This document shows positions 53,797 to 63,776 of a stretch of DNA of 64,000 nucleotides, piece after piece. Where the stretch lies: NCBI RefSeq assembly GCF_902196125.1, contig NZ_CABIKG010000007.1, forward strand, positions 33,502 to 97,501. The letters run 5' to 3'. Position numbers and translations under genes: made by a program. Origin of the DNA: Helicobacter suis (GTDB lineage Bacteria > Campylobacterota > Campylobacteria > Campylobacterales > Helicobacteraceae). The notes beneath the pieces were generated by a model. That model ran no database searches and had not been told where the DNA came from. It saw nothing but the letters and a program-made list of their open reading frames with translations. The number at the start of each line of letters is the position of its first letter. The stretch's first letter is position 1.

Positions 53797-54792
53797 CTAT
53801 TCCCTGATCTTTAAATCATCGTTAAATTCTAACCTAAACTTATCGCCTTTAAAATTATCCTGTTTGATTGCTTGTTGTCCTGCTAAACTTGTAAAGTATT
53901 GGTTTAACAGCAAAAAATAGGCGTCATGGTTGATGCCAATTAAGTTTGGTTGGTAATAAGGAAAAGTCCTAGGATCGAGCACCCACCCTGCAGTTGTATT
54001 GTAGGCAATAAAGAGTCTTTGAGCCGCACGGGTGTGCCATAGATCAAAACCATTCTCACAAAGCAATTGTCCGGCTACACTGATTGGTTCAAGCGCAAAA
54101 TGTGTATAGGCAATTCCTTTAATGCCCTTATTAGGCCCGCTGTTATAATTAGCCGTGTTAGTACGCACAATCTCTTTTGCCATAACACCCTTTCTATCAA
54201 TGGCGTTTAAAATCCACTTTTGCCATTTATCAGCCATTCTTAAGAGTAGATCGTGATTATGGGTTACAAGCGCTGTACTCACTCCCAAAAGTATAGCCCA
54301 AGCTCCGATATTATTATCTTTGTTAAGGCGCGCGTAAGTGAACATATTACTAGAAAATCGTTCAAATGAGGGGCTAGCAAATTTGGAGCGGATTAAAGAA
54401 TAGGCTATGTTCATATAGGGCATGTAAAAATTAATTAGATTTTGCGCTTCCTTTGAGTCAACCGCCTGAAGTGTTTGTGCCCACTTCTCTAAAATCTCTT
54501 TAGCTTTTTGTGCGTATTCTAATTTCTGGCTTGTTAGAAAACCTAAGGCTAGATCGTAAGATATAGTAGCCGATCTTTTAAATGCAGCGCTACAAGAGTC
54601 GGCTTTTCTTTCGCCAGTTGGCGTATAGTGTGGCAGAGTATTAAGTTGTGCGCAAGCTTGGATTTCTTTTTTCATTTTTCTTTTAAGATGGATCGCATAC
54701 TCCAAATTTTCTGCATGAAAATCTCTAAAAAAATAATGTGTGGCCTGCAGCGTGCTTAAAAAACATAAACTTAAAAGTATCCATTTTCTCAT
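53797..54792 (-). CDS. Secreted alginate-lyase-like protein with altered active site
   Basis: 331 residues with signal peptide (cleaved near residue 17). The helical alpha/alpha-toroid of alginate lyase family PL5 (PF05426) is recognisable: DLALGFLTSQKLEYAQKAKE, YMNIAYSLIRSKF, NNIGAWAILLGVSTALV and KGIAYTHFALEPISVAGQLL. In active PL5 enzymes the second region is NNHxxW and the last has R...Y; here the His is Ile162, the Arg is Lys225 and the Tyr is Phe232. Lyase activity on alginate is therefore doubtful; it may bind glycan or act on another polymer. Stands alone; family call is from memory. Confidence 0.72.
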   Translation of the reverse strand: MRKWILLSLCFLSTLQATHYFFRDFHAENLEYAIHLKRKMKKEIQACAQLNTLPHYTPTGERKADSCSAAFKRSATISYDLALGFLTSQKLEYAQKAKEILEKWAQTLQAVDSKEAQNLINFYMPYMNIAYSLIRSKFASPSFERFSSNMFTYARLNKDNNIGAWAILLGVSTALVTHNHDLLLRMADKWQKWILNAIDRKGVMAKEIVRTNTANYNSGPNKGIKGIAYTHFALEPISVAGQLLCENGFDLWHTRAAQRLFIAYNTTAGWVLDPRTFPYYQPNLIGINHDAYFLLLNQYFTSLAGQQAIKQDNFKGDKFRLEFNDDLKIRE

Positions 54793-54975
54793 TGTGTTCT
54801 TTTAACTCGCATTTAAATCTAAATTAGACTTTATTTTATACAAAATTCTCTTTGTAAATACGGAGTAATTGCTAATCTTGTAAAAAATAAGTGATCTGTG
54901 CGCTTAAAAGGTGGGGTTTTCTGTTTAACTCCCACTAAATAGCTTAGGTAAATTTTGGACTTTGAGTTTCTCTTG

Positions 54976-56322
54976 TTATTTTAAATGATCGCGGTTATCT
55001 AGGGGAAAGTATGCGATCTTAAGCTCAACGGGTTTATTTGTAGATGGATACGCATGGAAAGTTTCTGTGCTAGGTTGCATATCATCTTGTAATGGATAGA
55101 CTAACCAAGTGCTTATGTGCGTTTGCTCTAGGGTAGCATATGTACTTGCATAAGCCCATATTTGATACAGATCATCTTGAGAGACATTCTCTAATCCTTG
55201 AACTTTTTTCCATTTGGTATCTAAGATAATCTGCTCATTTTTGCCTCTTAAGATAATATCAGGGCGCAAACAGTGGTCTTTTATAAAATAGTATTTTTGT
55301 TCTTGTAAACTCACTGTATAATCCTCTAAACTTTTTTGTAACCAAAATCCTACAAAGGATTCAAAGAGCTTTTCCATTGGGAATAAAAAAGCGTAGGCAC
55401 AATCAGTCCCACTATAGGGGGTTAAAGATTTTTGGCGCAAGAAAAGATTACACCATGCTAAAAGATTTTCATATTCTTTAAAACGCGTGGCGTGCTTACT
55501 TTTTGTAAAATCACTCTCTATATTTTGGCTTGTGCATACCCCATCTAAAACAAACCATATAGAATTTAATTTTTCTTGGCTTTTAGGGCTTAATACTAAG
55601 GATTTGAGGATTTTAAGTGTGGATTTGATGAGACGATTAGGGGGCACATCTAAACTATATGTGTCGCTAGTGGTGTAAAAGCGCTCTTTGTGGATTAAAT
55701 TAGTTTTAAGATGGCTGGCAAATTCTAGTTTGCCTTTAAAAAAGAGGCGGTTTTCAGAGATTGCTAAATAATCTCGTTTTAGCCCCCGCTTAATGAGTTG
55801 CTCGCACTCCTCTAAAAACATGCGCGCAAAAATTTCTAAAAGTGGCAGGGACGCGTTAGTCAAATGGGCTAGAGAGCTTTTTTTAAAGGGAGTATTTTTA
55901 AGAGTGTGTAGACAATTAAGCAAAAATTGCCTTGCATAACAAAGAGGGCAGGCGGGGCGGATAAATTCAAATTTCTCTTGATTTATAAATTGGTGGACTT
56001 TTTTGATAAATTCAAGGCGATTTAGCGGGTATAGTTTTTGGGGGCAATCTTTACTATGCCCTGATAGATTAGTTTCGTATATTTTGGGTAAAATCTCGAT
56101 ACAAAAGCCTCTAAGTTGGATCACACCCACATATTTTTGAGTGGTAAGAGTGTTTGGATTTTTAAAACACAAAAAAGTTTGGTTAGACTCTTGACTTGCA
56201 AAGTGTTTTAAAGCCTCCCATATTTTATCTGCTCTATCTTGCTCTGTGGCTAAACATTCTATGATGTCTTTCTTGCTAAAACTTTGGTATTCACTTACAT
56301 AAAGCGTGGGTATGGTTTTCAT
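54976..56322 (-). CDS. mcrC: McrC-like subunit of type IV restriction system
   Basis: 448 residues. N-terminal part with YVGVIQLRGFCIEILPKIYE (split as VGVIQLRGFCIEILPKI) typical of McrC, a central RNRLIKSTLK-like stretch (PPNRLIKSTLKILKSL) and a C-terminal PD-(D/E)xK nuclease: LRPDIILRG then IILDTKWKK with the catalytic D and D-x-K. McrC supplies the nuclease that cuts modified DNA after McrB translocation. It begins 2 bases after mcrB ends. Confidence 0.9.
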   Translation of the reverse strand: MKTIPTLYVSEYQSFSKKDIIECLATEQDRADKIWEALKHFASQESNQTFLCFKNPNTLTTQKYVGVIQLRGFCIEILPKIYETNLSGHSKDCPQKLYPLNRLEFIKKVHQFINQEKFEFIRPACPLCYARQFLLNCLHTLKNTPFKKSSLAHLTNASLPLLEIFARMFLEECEQLIKRGLKRDYLAISENRLFFKGKLEFASHLKTNLIHKERFYTTSDTYSLDVPPNRLIKSTLKILKSLVLSPKSQEKLNSIWFVLDGVCTSQNIESDFTKSKHATRFKEYENLLAWCNLFLRQKSLTPYSGTDCAYAFLFPMEKLFESFVGFWLQKSLEDYTVSLQEQKYYFIKDHCLRPDIILRGKNEQIILDTKWKKVQGLENVSQDDLYQIWAYASTYATLEQTHISTWLVYPLQDDMQPSTETFHAYPSTNKPVELKIAYFPLDNRDHLK

Positions 56323-56324
56323 AG

Positions 56325-57959
56325 CTATTGATCAGCCTGATTTGCAGATGGCTCTTGTGCCTCTTCTTTTTTACTATTATAAATTTTTATAAAATCCTTA
56401 GCTTTCCACTCACTAGCTTCTGTAAGGGTGTAGATTTTTTTATCAGAATCAACAAAGTTATTTAGGAGATGTTGTAATGCGCCCTCAAGACTCTTAGATT
56501 CTAGCATGCCATTTTTATTAAGCACCGTCTCAATCTTGGCGTGATCATCATAAAAATATTCTTGCAAAAGCGGGATAATTTTATTTTTAAAGCAATCTTG
56601 CAAATCCTGCAAAGTTTCTAAACCTAAAAAGTAGGCATGCCCGATGCTGTGATCCCGGTCAAGTAAAAACTCTATGCGCTCATTGATTGCTTTTAAAAGC
56701 TTTTGTAAATCCACCCCACTGCAATTTGTGCTAAGAAGGGTTGGTTTAGGCATCATTTTTACAAAACTAAATCTACGGCGCAAAGCGCTATCTAGTAGGG
56801 CAATACTCCGATCAGCGGTGTTCATTGTTCCAATAATATAAAGATTATTAGGCACACCAAAAGACTTTTGACTGTAGGGCAAAGTAACCTTTAAGCTCTC
56901 TTCATTGCCTATGCGCTTGCTAGGCTCTATTAAGGTGATGAGTTCGCCAAAAATCTTAGCGATATTCCCCCGATTGATTTCATCAATGATGAGGATATGG
57001 GGCTTTTTGGCGGGGGGTTTGGGATTTAGTTGGGTATTAGAGTTGTTTTCACTTTCTTCCACTTTGGGACTTGGTGAGGTAGGCTTGTATTGGTTTTCTT
57101 CAAACTCCTTAAGTTTTATGTATACAGCAAAGTAATAGCGCGCATTTCCATGGGTTTTTTTTTGCGAGGGACGCGTAGGTGCAATGTCTTTATAGCTACT
57201 GATTTTTTTATTCTTAAAATCCAGATAGTCCAGATAGTCTCGCACAAAAACATCTTTTGTCAGGTTTTGACCTGAATCTGATCTGTCTTGTGCAATATGA
57301 ATAGATTTAAAATTGCCATTCGGCGAACGAAGTACGCCTGTAATTTTCATTTCTGTGTTTAATTTTTCATGTCTCAGCTCTAGAGTTTTTGCCCCGCTCG
57401 GCTGTTTTTCAATGTATTGTGCAAATGCCTCTAACAGATTTTCTAGATATTTTTCATCTTGGCTTGTCTTTTGATTTTTTGAGCTTGTCTTTTGTGGAGT
57501 CTTATCCTCTTTTCTATCCCCCTCTCTTTCTTTCTCTTCCCCTAACGCCTTTTTGCAAATTTGCTTAAAAATCCCGTCTTTATTTTCATAGTACACTTGC
57601 TTATTATCATCTACTTTAGGTTTGATCCCTTCTACAAACTCCTCATAGCTATAGCTCTGGTGGAAGGTAACAAAGCCAATTTGTCCTTGTTCTTTGTAAT
57701 AATCAAACAAGGCTTTAGCACACGCCCTATTTATCTTTTCTGCTCTAATCTTATCATCAGCTTCTCTTGTAAACTCTGTTTGGATAGTTTTAAAAATTTC
57801 AGGTTTTAATGCCTCCAATGTGTTTTTAATTTCTAGCTCTAACTCTTGCCTTTGCTTATCTAGTATAATTTCTAACGCCTTGTTAATGGTCTCATAGGTC
57901 TTGCCCGTACCCGGGGGTCCATAAAAAATTTGATTAAGAGGAATTTTAAAAGAACTCAT
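56325..57959 (-). CDS. mcrB: McrB-like GTPase/AAA+ subunit of type IV restriction system
   Basis: 544 residues. Walker A GPPGTGKT at residues 14-21, then [19 protein letters not shown], Walker [21 protein letters not shown] and the McrB signature [20 protein letters not shown] (the GTP-specific NTADxS). The N-terminal DNA-reading domain of E. coli McrB is missing: the AAA+ motif starts at once. Instead ~170 residues (about 135-305) are inserted between FVEGIKP and Walker B, including [14 protein letters not shown] and [12 protein letters not shown] segments. The preceding gene may carry the DNA-reading function. Confidence 0.9.
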   Translation of the reverse strand: MSSFKIPLNQIFYGPPGTGKTYETINKALEIILDKQRQELELEIKNTLEALKPEIFKTIQTEFTREADDKIRAEKINRACAKALFDYYKEQGQIGFVTFHQSYSYEEFVEGIKPKVDDNKQVYYENKDGIFKQICKKALGEEKEREGDRKEDKTPQKTSSKNQKTSQDEKYLENLLEAFAQYIEKQPSGAKTLELRHEKLNTEMKITGVLRSPNGNFKSIHIAQDRSDSGQNLTKDVFVRDYLDYLDFKNKKISSYKDIAPTRPSQKKTHGNARYYFAVYIKLKEFEENQYKPTSPSPKVEESENNSNTQLNPKPPAKKPHILIIDEINRGNIAKIFGELITLIEPSKRIGNEESLKVTLPYSQKSFGVPNNLYIIGTMNTADRSIALLDSALRRRFSFVKMMPKPTLLSTNCSGVDLQKLLKAINERIEFLLDRDHSIGHAYFLGLETLQDLQDCFKNKIIPLLQEYFYDDHAKIETVLNKNGMLESKSLEGALQHLLNNFVDSDKKIYTLTEASEWKAKDFIKIYNSKKEEAQEPSANQADQ

Positions 57960-58513
57960 GGGGATTTCTTAGGAGTGGTAGTTATTGGCTTAAAATCTTC
58001 TGGGGGAAATTTATTAAACTGATCCATTAATTTTAAAAAATCATTAGTGATATTTTCTAATTCAGCTTCTAATTTTATATATGAATATTCCTCCCGATTT
58101 GCCCCAAAAACTTTTGGATATAGTGCGCATTTTTTGCACTTTGCTAGATTTTTAGTAGATCTACCTATGTAGAGATAAAATAAAGGCTCCTCCCATGCAT
58201 ACCCAAACCAGATATAAAAACCCTCTTGAGGAGTTGCTTTGGAATTAACAAAGCCCTCTCCTAAAACATCTTGACGCAAAAAAGCAATCCCGGGCTTTTT
58301 GGGTAAAATTCCTTGCCCAAGATTAGGCGCGCATTCGTAGCCCCATTTCTGCAAAAAGATATTAAATCTATCGCGAATATCTTTATACTTTGCACACTCT
58401 GGGGGTTTCCCGGTTTGTTTCCCAATATTCACCTTTTCATCTACCAATTTCACAAACTCCCTTAATAACCTCTGAAACTCTTGCCTTTGATTTAAATCCC
58501 ACTCTATACTCAT
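57956..58513 (-). CDS. MrcB-N (DUF3578)-like candidate DNA-recognition protein
   Basis: 185 residues, no signal. Helical start ([20 protein letters not shown]), a middle region with [20 protein letters not shown], then [20 protein letters not shown] and a helical end. The beta-rich middle, and its location directly before an McrB that lacks its own reading head, suggest the MrcB N-terminal/DUF3578 type domain as a separate polypeptide. Overlaps mcrB by 4 bases. Family call is tentative. Confidence 0.6.
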   Translation of the reverse strand: MSIEWDLNQRQEFQRLLREFVKLVDEKVNIGKQTGKPPECAKYKDIRDRFNIFLQKWGYECAPNLGQGILPKKPGIAFLRQDVLGEGFVNSKATPQEGFYIWFGYAWEEPLFYLYIGRSTKNLAKCKKCALYPKVFGANREEYSYIKLEAELENITNDFLKLMDQFNKFPPEDFKPITTTPKKSP

Positions 58514-58916
58514 CTTTTTTTTCCTGCCTTGCTAAAAACGGGTCATTATACTTAAAAATTATGCAAAATTATGCGACTATCCTCTCTTAAAACTTCCCTA
58601 TTCTTTGTTATATTTCCTAGCCAATTAGGATACATTGAATTGATTTTATTTGCTGTGCTGTCTATTCTTAAAGTCTTTCTACTTAGCCACCTTTTTTAAC
58701 ATCTCAAGTATTTTAACACCGCCTCTAAATATTCCTACCCCCAGCTTTCCAACTTACATCCCATTTTAAGTGATTTAATGATTATCTTTGTTTTTGTACT
58801 TCTCTGCTAATTTGTTAAAAGCTAAGAGTTTATGAATACCCCTTTTAGGGTGGTGATTTTGCATTTGGTGATTTTGTTAAAGCATGTTAGGATAGTGCAA
58901 AAAAGGTAATACAACA
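58514..58916. other. Gene-free stretch between McrBC and the toxin gene
   Basis: No antitoxin-like open frame (ribbon-helix-helix, DinJ-like) with a binding site is visible in this 400-base region on either strand. It is AT-rich and contains the presumed promoters of the two diverging genes. Confidence 0.5.
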
Positions 58917-59204
58917 ATGCCAGAAGATCGGTTTTTGGTGCTCAAGCTCGTTGTTAAAAGGTCTTTTAAAAAAGATCGTATAAGATGTCTTAAAAATAAG
59001 AAAATCACAGAAGATAAACTCGGCACTATGATTTCTAAACTACAAAAACAAACTCCATTAGAAGTAAGACATAAAAACCATGTTCTAAAACAATGGAAAG
59101 ACTGTAAAGAATGCCATATCAAACCAGATCTGCTACTACTCTATCAAATACAAAATGATACGCTTATTTTAGTAAGACTGTGTACACATAGCGAGTTGTT
59201 TTAG
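58917..59204 (+). CDS. YafQ/RelE-family toxin, apparently without antitoxin
   Basis: 95 residues as read from ATG (the family usually starts near LVVKRSFKKD, so a GTG at about codon 8 is possible). Family motifs: KRSFKKD at the start, then VLKQWKDCKECHIKPDLLLL and YQIQNDTLILVRLCTHSELF. H. pylori HP0892 and HP0894 are ribosome-dependent or free mRNA endonucleases of this type. The conserved H-x-K-P-D and C-terminal SELF are intact; the usual G/S before H is C. No partner antitoxin lies next to it. Confidence 0.8.
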   Translation: MPEDRFLVLKLVVKRSFKKDRIRCLKNKKITEDKLGTMISKLQKQTPLEVRHKNHVLKQWKDCKECHIKPDLLLLYQIQNDTLILVRLCTHSELF

Positions 59205-59451
59205 GGGGTGGATTCTCTAATAAACATTCAAAAAATTTAACGCCATTTAGACCCAGCACAATAATGCATTTCTTAAGTTACTTCATAGAACCAGACTTTT
59301 AGACCAACCAATCTAGCAAAAACCTTTAAGTATTTTTAAAAATGAACTCAAACCTCAACCCTTGAATAAATCAATTAAGTCTAGCTAAAGTTTAATTTTT
59401 GAGATTTAATCATTCCAACAAAAGATTCTAGTAACTGGCGTAGAGTCTGAT

Positions 59452-60684
59452 TCAAGTGTTCTTGATGAAGTCAGGGTTGACTATGGCCATTTTATCAGCC
59501 ACCCTTTGGGGAAATTGCGGATGAGGAATCCGTAAATCTAGCATTCCACAATAGCCATAAATTTCTATGCAACGCCCAAAACCATGAGGGGTTTGCAAAA
59601 GTATTTCAATTTTGGGATGGTAGATAACATGGTAATTAGCGTTCATGTGCTCAGGATAGGGCACAAAGCGCTTAAGAGTGTTGGCATTACTGATGACAAA
59701 AACAGGTCCTAGACCCAAAGCCACACTAAAATGAGGGATCGCCGTTTCATTGGAGACAATAAAGGATGCTTTAGAGAGCACTTGTAAGAGTTCAATCCAA
59801 GTGGTCTTGCCCGCTAAATTAATTGCCTCAGGAACACTGTCTATAATCTGCAGGGCATCTAAAACTTCCTTTTTGGACCCACATAGCACAATTGAAAATG
59901 CAGGAGAGATTTTTTTGGCTAGGGCAATCCAAGAAGCAAGAGCCCACTTTCTCCTTGGATCGGATGCACCTAAAAAGAAGACACCATAGCTCATTGGCAA
60001 AGAAAGAGGGGTGTTAGCTGGCAATGTAGTGAGATGGAGTTGGATTTCTGTAAGGGGTCGTTGCAATAATTGGCTAAAAAACTCTTTATTGCGCTCAAAT
60101 TCAAACAGCTCCTCCGGAGTGGTGTCTAATAAAGTGGTATAGGCCATGTCGCACGGCCTTAGATTCTCTGTAGCTTTATGCCATTGTCTGGTTAGCTCAA
60201 GTCCCTTAGAGCCAATTTTATGTTGGGCATGGATAAGCCTAACCAAGTAGTCATCTCTGTGGGGAAAGCGGTGGTATGTAGGGACAATCACAATTTCATA
60301 GCCTTGCTAGTTTAATAAATACAGCATCTTGGGGCGATAAAATAAGGCATACATCCAATACCATTTACGCATATCCACGGGTATAATGTGATCCACACAA
60401 GATCTATCATAAGCATGGACAATTTCTAAGAAATCTGCATTACACAAAAAAGTGATCTCATAACCAGCATAAGCCTCTCTTAGAGGTTGCAAAAAATTTC
60501 TGAATAACACATAATCGCCTATTGCATCAAGCTTGATCAATAGCAAGGTTTTTGGGCGGAGCTTTGGCTTTTTGATTTTGTGCAAAACCCACACCATAGC
60601 AAAACTCAGGAGGAAAAACACTTTTTCTAGTAACTGACACAGATAATACCACAATTTAAAAAGTATTCTAAGAAAGACTTCCAA
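59452..60684 (-). pseudogene. GT9 (heptosyltransferase-like) gene with one in-frame amber stop
   Basis: The N-terminal part (60307-60684) reads through a membrane-like segment to LRPKTLLLIKLDAIGDYVLF, the GT9 donor motif, and ITFLCNADFLEIVHA, and stops at TAG (60307-60309). The same frame continues with no shift: LYLLN-stop-QGYEIVIVPTYHRFPHRD, then a complete second half with KTTWIELLQVLSKASFIVSN and ETAIPHFSVALGLGPVFVIS. One point mutation (for example CAG to TAG) explains the break. Full length would be about 410 residues. GT9 enzymes add heptose-like sugars to LPS core. The C-terminal piece has its own possible start but would lack the first lobe. Confidence 0.8.
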
Positions 60685-60802
60685 ATTACACTCCCTTATA
60701 AATTTAATTTAGACTGAAAACACCACGCGGTTGCTTTTTAGCGATAAATCTTGCACACTCAAAGGCATACCTAAACTCCAGCCAGCCAAATAGAAAACAT
60801 GC

Positions 60803-62092
60803 TTAATTATACAACCCTAACATCTCATCAATAATCTCCATATGCCTTTGCATGCTCTTGTGAGAATCAAATTTCTTAACACGCTCTAAGCCATTTTTGA
60901 TGCATTGCTCTCTTAGTTCTTTATCTGTGAGGGCTTTTTCCAATTGCTTTGCAATATCTTGGATATTATAAGGATCGCAGTAAACCCCTGCATCCCCTAG
61001 AATTTCTGGCATGCAAGAGACATTGCTAGCCAGCACCACGCACCCAGCCTGCATGGCTTCTATCATAGGCCAACCAAAACCTTCAGCCAGACTTCCCCAC
61101 CATAAAACACGGGCATGGGCATAAAGAGTGTGCAACAAAGAATCAGAAACATAACCTAGACTAATAATAAAACTATGTGGCTTTATCCCACAATGCTCTA
61201 TCCCCACACATGATCCTGCTTTTATGCCCGGTCCTGTGAACACTACTTTATAGCACCGTTGCATTTCTTGTGGTAATAGTTGGAACGCTTCTACTAGTCT
61301 TTTCACATTCTTGCGCACTGATCCAGCGCCAACTGCTAAAATAAACTCTCCTAAATGAGGTGGTAGGTTTGCAGGAGTGGTATCTTTATAATCTCTAAGC
61401 CCATGGTAGATGACATGTACCTTAGAGTCGGGAAATCCAAATGTTTTAAGAATGTCTGCTCTGACATGCTCGCTAAAACAAACCACTGAGTCATAAGTAG
61501 ACATTCTGGGCTGAACATAGTATTCCCAACGGGCTTTATCATCTTTAGACATTAACCAGCTTTGTGAATCGCATAAGGGCAAATCGTGGATAGCTCCTAA
61601 GATTTTCTTAGCCCTAAGAGGGACAGTCATAAACCCCGGCTCAATGTAGAGATCAAAAGTCTCATTACAAAGGGCATTACAACGCTTCACAAACAAAAAC
61701 CCTATACCATAACGATACTTCAAAAAATAAAATCCCTGTGGTAATGATTCCTTAAGGAATTTTTTAACAGAGCGATAAATTCTGCCCAGAATGCGCCTTA
61801 AAATGTGTGGCTTGGCATGTTGAATCAATTTTTCAGAAACGCGATTGGTGTCTTGCAGGGGATGTTGTCGCTCAAATGCTGCTAGACTATCAAAAAACAC
61901 GGGGCCACTAAAAAACGCAAAACTACCAAAGAATGCAAGATTATAGAGTTTGTCTTGGGCAACAAGCTTGATTATTACATCATCTCGATTTTTAAAATGC
62001 TTCTCTAGGGCTTGAACTAAATTCAGAGTATAGTATCCAAGACCCGTCAGATCTTCTAAAAGGACAGTTACATTGATTACAATCTTTTTCAA
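60803..62092 (-). CDS. Family 4 (GT-B) glycosyltransferase
   Basis: 429 residues. N-terminal VTVLLEDLTGLGYYTLNLVQ, a middle GAIHDLPLCDSQSWLMSKDD and VVCFSEHVRADILKTFGFPD, and the donor site VGAGSVRKNVKRLVEAFQLL, then SLAEGFGWPMIEAMQAGCVV with the E-x7-E retaining motif. It probably adds a hexose from a nucleotide sugar to a glycan chain, and is 118 bases upstream of the GT9 gene. Located in the cytoplasm or at the membrane. Confidence 0.86.
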   Translation of the reverse strand: MKKIVINVTVLLEDLTGLGYYTLNLVQALEKHFKNRDDVIIKLVAQDKLYNLAFFGSFAFFSGPVFFDSLAAFERQHPLQDTNRVSEKLIQHAKPHILRRILGRIYRSVKKFLKESLPQGFYFLKYRYGIGFLFVKRCNALCNETFDLYIEPGFMTVPLRAKKILGAIHDLPLCDSQSWLMSKDDKARWEYYVQPRMSTYDSVVCFSEHVRADILKTFGFPDSKVHVIYHGLRDYKDTTPANLPPHLGEFILAVGAGSVRKNVKRLVEAFQLLPQEMQRCYKVVFTGPGIKAGSCVGIEHCGIKPHSFIISLGYVSDSLLHTLYAHARVLWWGSLAEGFGWPMIEAMQAGCVVLASNVSCMPEILGDAGVYCDPYNIQDIAKQLEKALTDKELREQCIKNGLERVKKFDSHKSMQRHMEIIDEMLGLYN

Positions 62093-62652
62093 AAAACACT
62101 ACCCCCGATTTAGACTACATAGTTGTATGATACTAAGGGGATACTTAAATGACGCTCACCAAATGGTGTGTTATTGATCTAAACACTCTTCTTTATAAAA
62201 GTGTTAAGAACCTTGCCACTTTTATAAGAATCTTTATAACTACACTAATTTTATTCTTATAGCATTCTATTTTGTTGTGTTTCTTTTCCACCAGCCACAC
62301 CACACAAAAATAGCAAAGGCCACTGTATTCTTTTAAGCGTAGTTTGCTGCGCTGTCCTCCCTTAGCGGTGTTTCCTTTAAGTGTAATTTACTCTAGCGCT
62401 GTTTTATCTGCGCTGCTTCCCTTAAATTTAGTTTGCTCTGCACAGCCTCCCCTTTTAGCAATCTCTTACTGTTTGTCTTTAAGCATACGGGCTAAGATTA
62501 AAAAAGCCGTGAAAAATTTTCAAAACAATTTTAGAGCCTAAAATCCTCTCTAGGAACTGCATCAAATACTTTTACAAACTCTATAAAATCACATAGAAAG
62601 TTTTCTTAGAGTTTTTAGGCCGAAGTATTCCTTAGTATGCTTTGCAGTGTAG
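62093..62652. other. Intergenic stretch upstream of the GT4 gene
   Basis: No real gene seen. It holds the promoter of the GT4 gene on the minus strand and an imperfect tandem repeat described separately. Apart from that only A/T-rich sequence. Confidence 0.5.
62335..62470 (+). repeat. Imperfect tandem repeat, about 45-base period
   Basis: Three related units start at about 62335, 62379 and 62424: AAGCGTAGTTTGCTGCGCTG, AAGTGTAATTTACTCTAGCG and AATTTAGTTTGCTCTGCACA, each continuing into pyrimidine-rich CCTCCCTT or TTCCCTTA. The pattern is degenerate, so an old tandem duplication rather than a recent one. Confidence 0.4.
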
Positions 62653-63220
62653 CCCCCACTCTCAGTTACTTGTCAGAACTTTAAAAACTTAGTTTTAATT
62701 GAGAATAAAACCTATGGGAGCGAGTCTAAAAAAGAGTGGAATAACATGCTTAAAAACGGCGGGCAACTCTTTAGCTACTATGCTGTTAACAACACCCCCT
62801 ACTTATGTTTACTAGCCTTTGAAAATGAAAGTAAGTATGAAATGCGTTTGATTTTTATGCAAGATAATTTAGACTACCTAGAGCGCATTAACGCTACACT
62901 TAAAGAGGAGGATAAAAAGCGCGGTTTTGGTGATCTCAAGAACACTAATGCTAAAGATTATTTTGAAGTGTGGCAGTCAACCTATTCTTCAGTCTCCACC
63001 ACTAAAGGTCTTTTTGAAGCAGATATACAGGCTTATCAAATTGGCAAGGAGAAATATAAAATCAGCGATTTATCTGTTGTCTCTAAAGATCAAATTGCAA
63101 GCATTTATCACGAGTTTGCCACGATTTTGCGCCACCACTCTATTGGCAATTATGAAAATAGCTTTTATAGTTTTAGTGGATTTGTTTTTATGTAAGGTGA
63201 TAGATGAGATTAAATTTTAA
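62653..63220 (+). pseudogene. Fragment of a restriction-methylation enzyme (nuclease N-terminal part)
   Basis: Open for 180 codons from just after TAG (62650-62652). NLVLIENKTYGSESKKEW holds an E-x-K like HsdR/type IIG nuclease cores, followed by MLKNGGQLFSYYAVNNTPYL, which is characteristic of such N-terminal domains. The frame ends in a stop at 63195, but the +1 frame reads DLFLCKVIDEI to 63220, the beginning of an N6-methyltransferase region, so a frameshift lies near 63180. The first half of the nuclease and nearly all of the methylase are lost. Dead gene. Confidence 0.6.
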
Positions 63221-63312
63221 GTACATGCTTTTTGATTTTAGCTGAGTTTTGGCGCTCTTTATCACACCCATTTAAGCGGCTACATGCTAGAGATCTAGCC
63301 TACATTACTTAA

Positions 63313-63498
63313 ACCCCCTATTTTAGGGAATTTCTGGTGGTGTTATCTCACTTGCAGAGCCCTACACACCTCTTAACCAGCGTTATATGGGCATTTTTTG
63401 GGTCTAGTGCAGATCTTTTACTCTTTAACCCCTCCCTTCTCTTTTTGGCTCTAGCTGTGTTAGTGGGCTTTATTATTGGCTTATCTAAAGTGGGTTAG
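63313..63498 (+). pseudogene. Membrane-protein remnant
   Basis: An open frame of 61 codons after TAA with a strongly hydrophobic end: SVIWAFFGSSADLLLF and LLFLALAVLVGFIIGLSKVG. No start with binding site. It might be the end of a phage holin-like or transporter gene. Weak. Confidence 0.3.
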
Positions 63499-63776
63499 GG
63501 CTAAATCTTTAACTTTATGCATTAGGAGCTTAATCTAACGGCGCTTTATTTTTAAGGGTATTTGTGGCTAGCGGCTTACTTAAAACCCCCTCTTGCGCCT
63601 CTGTTTAAATATCCAACCCCAAAGAACTTTAGAACTTTTAGAAAACTTATGTTATCTGCTAAAGCATTCTCTTTAATCTTACTAAGTTAGTTTATACGCT
63701 CAAAATAGCTAAACTCATATAAACCGCTAATATTAATCTGTGCTCTTCCCCAAGATTAAGTATTTAAGGGGAGCAC

